From: Pectobacterium punjabense
GTDB taxonomy: Bacteria; Pseudomonadota; Gammaproteobacteria; Enterobacterales; Enterobacteriaceae
DNA: 64,000 nt
Reading direction: 5' to 3'
Assembly (NCBI RefSeq): GCF_012427845.1
Contig: NZ_CP038498.1
Span: forward strand, 620,001-684,000
Shown: positions 1 to 8,447 of the stretch, one piece after another
Position numbering within the stretch: position 1 is the first letter of the stretch
Layout of the letters: every line of letters begins with the position of its first letter
Translations under genes and position numbers: made by a program
Notes under the pieces: generated by a model
Seen by the model: only the letters and a program-made list of their open reading frames with translations
The model's database searches: none
What the model was told of the DNA's origin: nothing

Positions 1-3000
1 TGACTTATGCTGAGCTGAATAGGCAGGCTAACCAGCTAGCACATTGGTTATACCGCTTGGGGCTGGGTGAGCAGTCGCTGGTCGGCGTGTTGGCGAAGCG
101 CGATCGCTATTTTGTCATTGCGCTGCTGGCCGTCTGGAAAGCAGGCGCAGCCTATGTACCATTGGACCCTGATTACCCGCCAGAGCGGCTACGCCACATC
201 ATTACCGATGCCAATCTTTCCGTCATTCTCGGTGGTGATGGGCAACAACTGGCGCAGTGGTCAGCCGAGCAGTGTATCGATCTGACCGATCCTACGGTTG
301 CCGCGCAGTGGCACGATCTGCCGGGCGATGAACCGCCAGCCATTCTGCGCCATGCACAGCAGCTGGCACAGGTGATCTACACCTCGGGATCGACCGGTCT
401 GCCGAAGGGCGTCATGATCGAACACGGTTCGCTGATCAATCTGCTGGACGATCATCGCGATCGCATTGCGTTCACGCCGCAAAGTACCATGTTCAACTGC
501 ATGTCGCTGTCGTTTGACGCCGGTAACATGACGACGCTGCTGCCGCTGAGCAGCGGTGGCACGCTGGTGTTTGGCGAACCCAACGATCGTGCGATTGTGC
601 AGGCGGAACAGGCAGGGGCGACGCACCTGATCCTACCAACAGCGCTGATGTCGATTCTCGATCCCAAACAGGTTAACGGCATTCAGGCCATTGGCATGGG
701 CGGTGAAGCGTGCCCGAATGCCGTGGTGGAAAACTGGGCCGATAAGGTTGCGCTGTACAACATGTACGGGCCGACGGAGTGTACCGTTACGGCGTTGAGC
801 ACCCGCCTGCGTAAAGGTCAGCCTGTCACCATCGGTAAGCCCATCGCTCATATTCAGGCGCTGATTCTGGATGCGGCTGGACAGCTGTGTCCGGTGGGCG
901 TGCCGGGAGAGCTATGCCTTGCGGGACTTGGTCTGGCGCGTGGCTACCTTAATCAACCGCAGATGACCGCCAGCCGCTTCGAGCACATCACGCTACACGA
1001 CGTGAACAATACGGGGCTGGGTACGGTGACCGTGCGCATTTATCGCACAGGCGATAAAGCCAGACTGCTGAACAACGGTGACTATGAATACTGTGGCCGT
1101 ATTGATGAGCAGATCAAACTGCGTGGCTATCGCATAGAACCGGGTGAAATCGAGGCACAGCTGGCGGCGGTCTGCCCGTCTCTGAAGCAGGTTAAAGTCA
1201 TTGTGGCGCCGGTGGGGAGTCGTCCGGCGCTGGTCGCTTATGGCACGGTGAAAGTAGGTAGCAGCACGCCTGAACCTGCTGCCGTGCTGATTGATGTCGC
1301 GAAGCACCTGCCGGAATACATGGTGCCTTTCCGGTTGATTGTGCTGGAAGAGATGCCGCTGACGCCAAACGGCAAGCTGGATACGAAACAGCTGCCGCCG
1401 GTGCTGGAAGCGAACGACGGCGACGGTGAAGCCGATAACCCGTTGGAAGCGGACGTGCTAGCGATTTGGCGCAGCGTGCTGAATACGCCGCTGGGCGTTG
1501 AGGATGATTTTTTCCGCTTAGGCGGTGATTCCATCCTCAGTATCCAACTGACGACGCGACTGCGCAGCGCAGGCTATGTCTGCACGGTGAAAGACGTTTT
1601 TGAAGCGAAGAGCGTGCGGCGTCTGTGTCGCGTGCTGGCGCAGAATAATCGTGATGTCGGTATCGTTGCAGAGCAGGGCACGCTGGAAGGCGAATTCGCG
1701 CTGCTGCCGATTCAGCGCTGGTTTATGGATCAAGCGCTGGTATGTCCTGAACACTGGAATCAGGCGGCGATGATCCAATTACCAGAGGTGGATGCCAGAC
1801 GGTTTACCACCATGTTGCAGGCGCTGATGGCGCAACATGACGCGCTGCGTCTGGCCTGTGATGCCCAAGGGCAACGCTATCTGGCAGATGTGCCTTGTCC
1901 TGTTGTGTCGACGCTGGATTATCGCCAGCTTGGCGACGATGGCCTACAGCAGGCGTTTACCGCGTTGCAGAGTGAATTCGATCCCGCGCAGGGAAGAACG
2001 ATGGGTTGTGCGCTGGTGCGACACCATCCACAGGCGGACACTGCCTTGTTCCTCGCTTTCCACCATCTGGTGATTGATGCCGTCTCCTGGCGCATTCTGG
2101 TCGACGATCTTGAGCGGCAGTACCTCGGTGAACCGCTGCTGCCTAAAACGTCGAGCTATCGCCAGTGGGGGACGGCACTGCAAAACTACGCCACACAACA
2201 TGCAGAACAGCTGACGTACTGGCAGGCGCAGGAAGACGGCGTGGATCAGACGGCGCTGCTGGCGGCGAAAGATCCACAGGGCCAGGCCAGCGCCGCAATT
2301 TTGACACTGGATACGGAAACCACCGGCCAACTGGTGAGCGAGGCCAATCGTGCCTTTAACACCGACGTCAGCGATTTACTGCTGGCCGCGCTGATGCGCA
2401 CGCTAAACGATCTCGGCTGGGGCGATAAAGCCCGCATCATGCTGGAAGGACACGGTCGCGAAACGATTGATCCGACGCTGGATGTCAGCCGCACCGTCGG
2501 GTGGTTTACCAGCACCTATCCAGTGTGTCTGCAAGATAAGCCTGACTGGACTTCCCTGATTCAATCCAGCAAGGAACGGCTGCGTCAGGTGCCGGACAAA
2601 GGCGTTGGGTTTAACCCGCTGCGCTACCATCACCCGCAGGGCGGTTTGCTGACGCTATCGCCGATTGTATTCAACTATCTTGGCCTATCGGTTCAGGCGG
2701 CTGGCGTGTGGCGTCCGGTTGATGTCGCGCCGGGGGGCTGTGTATCGCCGGAGAATAAACCGGCGGAGATTATCAGCCTTCACGGCGGTATTACGGGCGG
2801 ACAGCTGACGCTGCGCCAGGTCGGTTGCCTCAACCAGCGCGACAGCGAACGCCTGATGGCGCGGCTGACGGAAAATCTGCGGGCGCTGACGGAAGCCTGT
2901 CTGGCACAACTACGTCACGGAGTCGTCTTTACCCCCAGCGATTTCCCGGCCGTTAACCTGAGCCAGACGCAGATCGACAGCCTGTCGCAGCGTTATGACA

Positions 3001-4652
3001 TCGACACGCTGTTGCCGCTGTCATCGCTCCAGCAGTCGATGCTGTATCACCGTCTGCGTTGTCCGCAGGATGATGCGTATCATCTGCAAACGCCGATTCG
3101 CTATGCGCAGGCGCTGGATGTGGCAGGCTATCGTCAGGCGTGGCAGCGCCAGATTCAGCGTTTCCCTGCTTTGTGTGCTGCGTTGGAGAGCGAGTGTGCT
3201 TGCGTACAGGTGATTGTGAAGCAGGCAGACCTGCCTTTCTACTATCAGGATTTGATGCGGGATGCCGATCCACTGGCGGTCATCGAACGCTATCGTCAGC
3301 AGGATTTACGCACCGGATTTGATTTGTCACAGCCGCCGCTGTTGCGCATTGCCTGTTTCCGTTTGGGCGAGCAGGACTATCGGGTGCTCTTAAGCTGCCA
3401 CCACAGCGTGATCGATGGCTGGAGCGGGCCACAGCTATTGGGGGCGGTGCACCGTGACTATCAGATGCTGATGAACAGTCAGATATTGATGCACGGCGAA
3501 GCACCCGCGATTCAGGTGGATCGTGCTTATGTGGATTATGCGCTGCACGCCGTGGCGCAGCAGCCCGTTGTCGAGGCTTTCTGGCAGCAGAGGGAACTTC
3601 TGCTGGCACAGACCAACGATGTAGCGATGCTGTTTGCGGCGGCGGGGAAGCGCGCCGATCTCAGCCAGCATCTGGCACAGGTTGAACCGCAGGTTACCAG
3701 CGTGAGCCTGAACGAACAGGATCAGGCTGCACTCATCGCCTTTGCCCGCGAGGTGGGCGTTACGCACAGCATTATCGCGCAATACGCCTGGCACCGGTTG
3801 TTGGCGCGATCGACCGGCGATGCGGTCAGTATTGTCGGGAATGTGCTGTCGGGCAGGGAAAGTCCGGTGGAGGACGTAGCGAGCAGCGTAGGTCTGTACA
3901 TCAACAGCCTGCCGCTGGCGCTGAGCTGGCAGCAGTCCGTGTCGCTGCAACAGCATCTGGTGCAGTTGCAGAATGAATTGATGGCGATGAATCAGCATGC
4001 CACGCAGTCGCTGATTGCGCTGACAGCCGGACGTTCGCGTCTGTTCAACAGCCTGTTTATTTATGAAAACTATCCAGATGCGAAAGCAGAACCGGGCCAA
4101 CGCGCTGACGAACCGCATCGGCTATCTCCCGAGTTCTCCGCTGCCTATGAAAAAGTCGAGATGCCGCTGAATTTGGTGGTGCGTGAGCAGGCGGGCTGTA
4201 TGCTGCTGCGCTTCGAGTTTGATGCCGATGTACTGGACAGTGCGCAGGCGCGTCGGGTGCTGATGCGCTGGCATGACGATGTGGTCGCGTTGGTGAACAG
4301 TTCGCCACAGCAGCCTGCCGAGATTATCGGGCATGATAAAGCGACAGGTTTGGCGGCTGCACAGAAAATCGCGCCGCATAGCGGTGTTAGCCAGCCGACT
4401 ACGCCGTCTGCTCAACTGCTGCTGCGCGTGTGGGCGCAGACGCTACATCTCGCTGAATCTGGCCTCTGGTCGCAGACGCTGTGTGAAAGCGGTGTCGATT
4501 CGCTCCAGCGTATTGCGTTGGCACAGGCGCTGAGCCGTGCATTAGCGCTGCCGATAAATGTTGCGCTCTTGCAGCGCTACCCGTCACCACAGGCGCTGAG
4601 CGAGTATTTGGCTCTTTCGAGGGCGATTGCCAATGAGGAAACGCTGTCATGA
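1..4652 (+). CDS. Non-ribosomal peptide synthetase, 5' end outside window (A-T-E-C-T)
   Basis: Peptide-assembly enzyme acting in the cytoplasm. The reading frame is already open at base 3 and shows an adenylation core (TYAELNRQANQLA), so the start lies upstream; the first in-window start-like codon at 57 is not the real start. Domains in order: adenylation (YTSGSTGLPKG at ~370-415, YGPTE at ~765, YRTGDKARL and GRIDEQIKLRGYR at ~1040-1130, PNGKLD at ~1370); carrier domain with LGGDSI, Ser at 1530-1532; epimerisation domain (HHLVIDAVSW ~2060, EGHGRE ~2445, RTVGWFT ~2490, FNYLG ~2670); condensation domain (LPLSSLQQSML ~3015, HHSVIDGWS ~3400); second carrier domain with ESGVDSLQ, Ser at 4500-4502. 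The epimerisation domain predicts a D-residue from module one. The last carrier lacks the usual LGGDSL spelling. The stop overlaps the next gene by ATGA. Product unknown. Confidence 0.93.
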   Translation, partial: TYAELNRQANQLAHWLYRLGLGEQSLVGVLAKRDRYFVIALLAVWKAGAAYVPLDPDYPPERLRHIITDANLSVILGGDGQQLAQWSAEQCIDLTDPTVAAQWHDLPGDEPPAILRHAQQLAQVIYTSGSTGLPKGVMIEHGSLINLLDDHRDRIAFTPQSTMFNCMSLSFDAGNMTTLLPLSSGGTLVFGEPNDRAIVQAEQAGATHLILPTALMSILDPKQVNGIQAIGMGGEACPNAVVENWADKVALYNMYGPTECTVTALSTRLRKGQPVTIGKPIAHIQALILDAAGQLCPVGVPGELCLAGLGLARGYLNQPQMTASRFEHITLHDVNNTGLGTVTVRIYRTGDKARLLNNGDYEYCGRIDEQIKLRGYRIEPGEIEAQLAAVCPSLKQVKVIVAPVGSRPALVAYGTVKVGSSTPEPAAVLIDVAKHLPEYMVPFRLIVLEEMPLTPNGKLDTKQLPPVLEANDGDGEADNPLEADVLAIWRSVLNTPLGVEDDFFRLGGDSILSIQLTTRLRSAGYVCTVKDVFEAKSVRRLCRVLAQNNRDVGIVAEQGTLEGEFALLPIQRWFMDQALVCPEHWNQAAMIQLPEVDARRFTTMLQALMAQHDALRLACDAQGQRYLADVPCPVVSTLDYRQLGDDGLQQAFTALQSEFDPAQGRTMGCALVRHHPQADTALFLAFHHLVIDAVSWRILVDDLERQYLGEPLLPKTSSYRQWGTALQNYATQHAEQLTYWQAQEDGVDQTALLAAKDPQGQASAAILTLDTETTGQLVSEANRAFNTDVSDLLLAALMRTLNDLGWGDKARIMLEGHGRETIDPTLDVSRTVGWFTSTYPVCLQDKPDWTSLIQSSKERLRQVPDKGVGFNPLRYHHPQGGLLTLSPIVFNYLGLSVQAAGVWRPVDVAPGGCVSPENKPAEIISLHGGITGGQLTLRQVGCLNQRDSERLMARLTENLRALTEACLAQLRHGVVFTPSDFPAVNLSQTQIDSLSQRYDIDTLLPLSSLQQSMLYHRLRCPQDDAYHLQTPIRYAQALDVAGYRQAWQRQIQRFPALCAALESECACVQVIVKQADLPFYYQDLMRDADPLAVIERYRQQDLRTGFDLSQPPLLRIACFRLGEQDYRVLLSCHHSVIDGWSGPQLLGAVHRDYQMLMNSQILMHGEAPAIQVDRAYVDYALHAVAQQPVVEAFWQQRELLLAQTNDVAMLFAAAGKRADLSQHLAQVEPQVTSVSLNEQDQAALIAFAREVGVTHSIIAQYAWHRLLARSTGDAVSIVGNVLSGRESPVEDVASSVGLYINSLPLALSWQQSVSLQQHLVQLQNELMAMNQHATQSLIALTAGRSRLFNSLFIYENYPDAKAEPGQRADEPHRLSPEFSAAYEKVEMPLNLVVREQAGCMLLRFEFDADVLDSAQARRVLMRWHDDVVALVNSSPQQPAEIIGHDKATGLAAAQKIAPHSGVSQPTTPSAQLLLRVWAQTLHLAESGLWSQTLCESGVDSLQRIALAQALSRALALPINVALLQRYPSPQALSEYLALSRAIANEETLS

Positions 4653-6751
4653 CAGGGAGTAACGATGCCATCGGGAATCTGTTGGTAGATATTCAGCAAC
4701 CGACAGCCTTCGGGCAGCGGGCGGGTGCCGCGCACGGTGAACAGCACCACAGCAGTGAGCTGTCCCGTCAGTATCCTACATCGCTGGTGTGTGCGGCGTG
4801 GAGCTGGCTGCTGTACAAATACAGTGGTGAAGAACAGGTATGTGCTGCGTTCGTTACGTCCGATCTTCCTGATAACGTGAGGCCATTGATCGCTCATTTT
4901 CACCAGCGCGATCGTCTTGTCAGCGAGTGGATCGCAGAGGTGGGATCGTCGTGCGATTCACAGTCTGCATCCGCAGTTCTGACTGATGAAACCCGGCATG
5001 CACTGTTTAGCAGTCTGCTAATTGCGGGAGATGCGGCATCGTTGCCTGAGGCCGTGCAAAAAGTGGCGCTGATCGTACAGGTGCAGAACGATCGATTGAT
5101 TCTGACGGCACCTGATGGGCAGTTCGATAATCAGCAGCTACAGCGTATGTCTCGTCATCTCACGCAGCTACTCGATGGCCTGTTGGCACAGCGCTGGGAG
5201 TGTCTGACGCAGATTCGCCTCAGCCCGCAGGTGGCACCGCTACCGCACAGAGCGACGACGCTCGCATTGCACGATGAACTGCTGGCGCGTCTTACTGAGG
5301 AAACGCGTCAGGATCGTGTGGCGATCGCCTTTCAGGAACGCGAAATTCGCTATTGGGAACTGCTGCAACGCGTGGCGTTGATTCAACAGGTGCTGGCTGA
5401 GCAGAGTATCACTGCTGGTCAGCGCGTGGGGCTGCATCTCAGTCGGCAGCCTGACACGGTAGCGGCGCTGCTGGCCTGCTTGTTTTCTCAGGTAGCGTTT
5501 GTGCCGCTGGAGCCGGATTTTCCGGGAGATCGGCTACAGGCGATTCAGCGGGAAGCAGCACTGGCAGCGGTCTTGCAGGACGGCTATACCGGTGGGTCGC
5601 TGGCGTTTGACTGCCCGGTACTGAATCTGTGTGATTTACCGTATGCCGCCAGCGATTCTACGGCGAGCGTACAGTTGGCACGGGTCGGAGGACCGGAAAC
5701 GGCGGCCTACATGATGTTTACCTCTGGTTCGACGGGGAAACCGAAAGGTGTGGTGATCGGTCAGCGGGCGCTGCAAACCTTTATTCATGCCAGCGTAGAT
5801 CGGCTGGCTTTAACGGATAACGCCAACTGGCTGCTGATTACCACGCTGGCGTTTGATATCTCCATGCTGGAAGTGTTTGCCCCGCTGTGGATCGGTGGCG
5901 TGCTGCACCTGACCACGCATGAGGAATACAAAGATCCGCAAGCAGTGGCGGCGTATTTACAGGTTCGACCGGAAATCAACGTATTGCAGGCCACGCCCGC
6001 GTTTTGGCGCATGATGTTCAAAGCGGGTTGGCAGGGTAAACCCGATCTGGTGGCGTTGTGCGGCGGCGAAGCGCTGGATCTGCGGCTGGCACAGCGTTTG
6101 GTCAGCCGTTGCAGGACGTTATGGAATTGCTATGGGCCAACTGAAGCGACGATTTGGTCGCAGATGGCGCAAATAGATAGCGCAGCGTTGGAGAACCAGC
6201 ACACGGTCGCGCTGGGCAACACGCTGGTGGGCTATCAGCATCTGGTGATCGACGACGATCGTCATCCGCTGGCAGAAGGGATGGTTGGCGAACTGTGCAT
6301 CCTCGGTGACGCACTGAGCAGCGGATACTGGCAGCGTGACGATCTGACGCAAGACCGCTTTATTCAACAGGCGGAGTCGGGACAGCGGATGTACCGCACG
6401 GGCGATAAAGTCCGACTGCTGGCGGACGATCGTTACCAATATCTCGGACGTTTCGACGATCAGGTAAAATTACGCGGATTTCGCATCGAGCTAGGGGAGA
6501 TAGAGGCACAATTAAAACGCATCGAACAGGTACAGGATGCGGCCGTCAAACTTCAGGGGGAAGGGGATGAGGCGATACTGGTCGGCTACGTTGAATATAA
6601 ACCCGGCTCAGAGATGACCAAACTGGCGCTGCGCAAACAGCTGCATCAGTTCTTGCCGGCTTACATGGTGCCAGGGCGCATTGTGGTGCTCGACAAGCTG
6701 CCCAAAACGGGTAGTGGCAAGGTCGATCGTAAACGCCTGACCGAAGTCTGA
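4649..6751 (+). CDS. NRPS subunit: truncated condensation-like region plus terminal adenylation domain
   Basis: Translationally coupled to the preceding synthetase (ATGA overlap). Residues ~1-205 resemble only the C-terminal half of a condensation domain (AAWSWLLYKYSGEEQV, then a stretch ending ITQIRLSPQ-like) and contain no HHxxxDG. Residues ~215-700 are a full adenylation domain: AYMMFTSGSTGKPKGVV, AFDISMLEVFAPLW, CGGEAL, YGPTEATIW, YRTGDKVRLL, GRFDDQVKLRGFRIE and final PKTGSGKVDRKRL. No carrier or thioesterase domain follows, so the domain probably loads the last carrier of the upstream protein in trans. The specificity residues read by hand are D-I-L-Q-L-G-C-I-W-K, close to the glycine code as I remember it. 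The gene ends just before a strong hairpin, so it seems to close the operon. Confidence 0.92.
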   Translation: MTGSNDAIGNLLVDIQQPTAFGQRAGAAHGEQHHSSELSRQYPTSLVCAAWSWLLYKYSGEEQVCAAFVTSDLPDNVRPLIAHFHQRDRLVSEWIAEVGSSCDSQSASAVLTDETRHALFSSLLIAGDAASLPEAVQKVALIVQVQNDRLILTAPDGQFDNQQLQRMSRHLTQLLDGLLAQRWECLTQIRLSPQVAPLPHRATTLALHDELLARLTEETRQDRVAIAFQEREIRYWELLQRVALIQQVLAEQSITAGQRVGLHLSRQPDTVAALLACLFSQVAFVPLEPDFPGDRLQAIQREAALAAVLQDGYTGGSLAFDCPVLNLCDLPYAASDSTASVQLARVGGPETAAYMMFTSGSTGKPKGVVIGQRALQTFIHASVDRLALTDNANWLLITTLAFDISMLEVFAPLWIGGVLHLTTHEEYKDPQAVAAYLQVRPEINVLQATPAFWRMMFKAGWQGKPDLVALCGGEALDLRLAQRLVSRCRTLWNCYGPTEATIWSQMAQIDSAALENQHTVALGNTLVGYQHLVIDDDRHPLAEGMVGELCILGDALSSGYWQRDDLTQDRFIQQAESGQRMYRTGDKVRLLADDRYQYLGRFDDQVKLRGFRIELGEIEAQLKRIEQVQDAAVKLQGEGDEAILVGYVEYKPGSEMTKLALRKQLHQFLPAYMVPGRIVVLDKLPKTGSGKVDRKRLTEV

Positions 6752-6752
6752 A

Positions 6753-6787
6753 AGACACAGAGGGCAGCGTTGCTGCCCTCTGTGTCT
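6753..6787. terminator. Perfect 16-bp-stem hairpin between convergent genes
   Basis: AGACACAGAGGGCAGC, loop GTT, then its exact reverse complement, starting 2 bases after the stop of the NRPS subunit and ~45 bases before the stop of the convergent tolC-like gene. No clear T-run on either side, so it may be a bidirectional terminator of atypical form. Confidence 0.65.
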
Positions 6788-6830
6788 GCGTAAAAAGCGG
6801 CGGTGGCAATACACGATTGCCACACGGCTA

Positions 6831-8339
6831 TCAGAACGATTGTAATGTACTGATTTTACCCTGCTGCCAGTTGGTGTCAGATTGGCGCAGTGACTTGCTG
6901 ATATCTACCAGACTATCGGATGGCAATGATTTCGGCAGTAAATCCAATCCGATCGTTGAGAATATCTGGCCATAGGTATTGCGTAGTTCTGCATAGGCCA
7001 AGTCCTGACGCAGGCTGGCGTTAAGGGCATTTAGCTCACCTTGAATCAACTGCAATTCGCCGATGCTGTTGGCTTTGTAGCGGTTTCGCAATTGTTCGAC
7101 GATTTGGGTGTCTAGATCGCGCAATTCTGCACTGGTTTTATACTGTCTCTGTGCCTCATTAAAGTTGGCTCTGGCGATGTATAACTGCGCCATGATCGCC
7201 AGCGACATCGCCTGACGCTGAATTTCCGACACCGATTCGTTAGCCTGCGCCGCTTTACGTGCGGCCGGGCCGGACAACAGGTTAAACAGATTCCAGGTGG
7301 CTTTTACTCCGACGTCCGCCCAGCTGTTATTGACCAGGAAGGAGTTACTGTCATAGTGGCCGCCTGCGCTAATTTCCACGCCGGGCAGCATACGCAGCAG
7401 CGCTTTGCGGGTTTCGGCGGCATGAATTCGCACCTGATAATCCTGCTCACGCAGCTCCGGGCGGCTGACCAGTGCAGTCTCTTCCAGCACCTTCACATCG
7501 ACATTCAACTGCGGTACGACTTCATCACCGCTCTGTGGCAACGCGAGCTTGTAGGCCGTATCCAGCGGCAGATTCATCAACGTAGCCAGCTCCGTTTTAG
7601 CCAGAGACAGCGCGCGGCGCTGTTCTTCCAGTTGGCGCGTGGCGTCAATCAGCGCGCGCCGATAGCTTAGTGCTTCAATCGGATCGCCAATCTGCTGTGA
7701 TGACATATGCTCGCTCGCGTCGCGTGCGGCGTTAACGCGGGCGATAAGGCTGTCAATCTGTCCCAAGAGACGCTCGGCAGCAACGGCGCGCCAGTAGGCG
7801 GAGCGCACGTCTTGCAGGATGGTGTGCACGACTTTGCGTTTACGCTCTTCGGCTATCCAGCGCTGATCCGATTTTTGCTGAGCGGTAACGTAGCTGACGC
7901 CAAAGTCGAGCACATTCCACACCATAGTCAGATCGGCTACATCGCGGTCGCGATCCTGTGAAGTGGACGGTTCCAGAGAGGTACGTCCTGTTTCCACGCT
8001 GCGGCTGCTGGAGGCACTCATATTATTGCGTCCCACATAGCCCGCAGATGCCGCCAGTTTCGGCAACATATCGTAGCGTGCCAGATCCACCTGCTGCTGG
8101 CTCAGCGCATATTCCATCACCTTTAAGCGTGATTCGAGGTTGTATTTCAGCGCACGCGCCATCGCATCATACAGCGTGATCGGTGCTGTAACCGGCTCCT
8201 GCTGGCTGAACATGGCGACTCGGTCCTGCTGGCTGCGTTGCCCGCTTTCGACCTTGCTGATCGGCTGGGTGGTTACGGCACAGCCGCTGGCGGCTAGCAC
8301 GATGGCGCTAAGGCTAAATAGTTTCCGACCCTTTAACAC
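6831..8339 (-). CDS. TolC-family outer membrane channel lipoprotein
   Basis: Outer-membrane exit duct for type I-like secretion; trimeric TolC family by its two long helical repeats (two OEP domains, ~55-250 and ~270-480). I place the start at GTG 8339, preceded by GAGGAG at 7-base spacing. This gives MLKGRKLFSLSAIVLAASGC, a clean lipoprotein signal with lipobox cysteine at residue 20, like CusC/OprM-type channels. The frame stays open up to 8435, but the extra residues would bury the signal peptide. It lies ~110 bases downstream of the giant adhesin gene on the same strand, with the adaptor genes further upstream, so it is probably the outer-membrane part of that exporter. Length (~502 aa) fits the family. 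Confidence 0.9.
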   Translation of the reverse strand: MLKGRKLFSLSAIVLAASGCAVTTQPISKVESGQRSQQDRVAMFSQQEPVTAPITLYDAMARALKYNLESRLKVMEYALSQQQVDLARYDMLPKLAASAGYVGRNNMSASSSRSVETGRTSLEPSTSQDRDRDVADLTMVWNVLDFGVSYVTAQQKSDQRWIAEERKRKVVHTILQDVRSAYWRAVAAERLLGQIDSLIARVNAARDASEHMSSQQIGDPIEALSYRRALIDATRQLEEQRRALSLAKTELATLMNLPLDTAYKLALPQSGDEVVPQLNVDVKVLEETALVSRPELREQDYQVRIHAAETRKALLRMLPGVEISAGGHYDSNSFLVNNSWADVGVKATWNLFNLLSGPAARKAAQANESVSEIQRQAMSLAIMAQLYIARANFNEAQRQYKTSAELRDLDTQIVEQLRNRYKANSIGELQLIQGELNALNASLRQDLAYAELRNTYGQIFSTIGLDLLPKSLPSDSLVDISKSLRQSDTNWQQGKISTLQSF

Positions 8340-8447
8340 GATTCCGCTCCTCGTCATTGTCATTATTACCAATTTTGTTCTTGTGATGGTTCTGGTTGTT
8401 ATTGCGATCGCCTGGCGTATCGCTGCTTGCTGCACAGTGGTGCAGGG

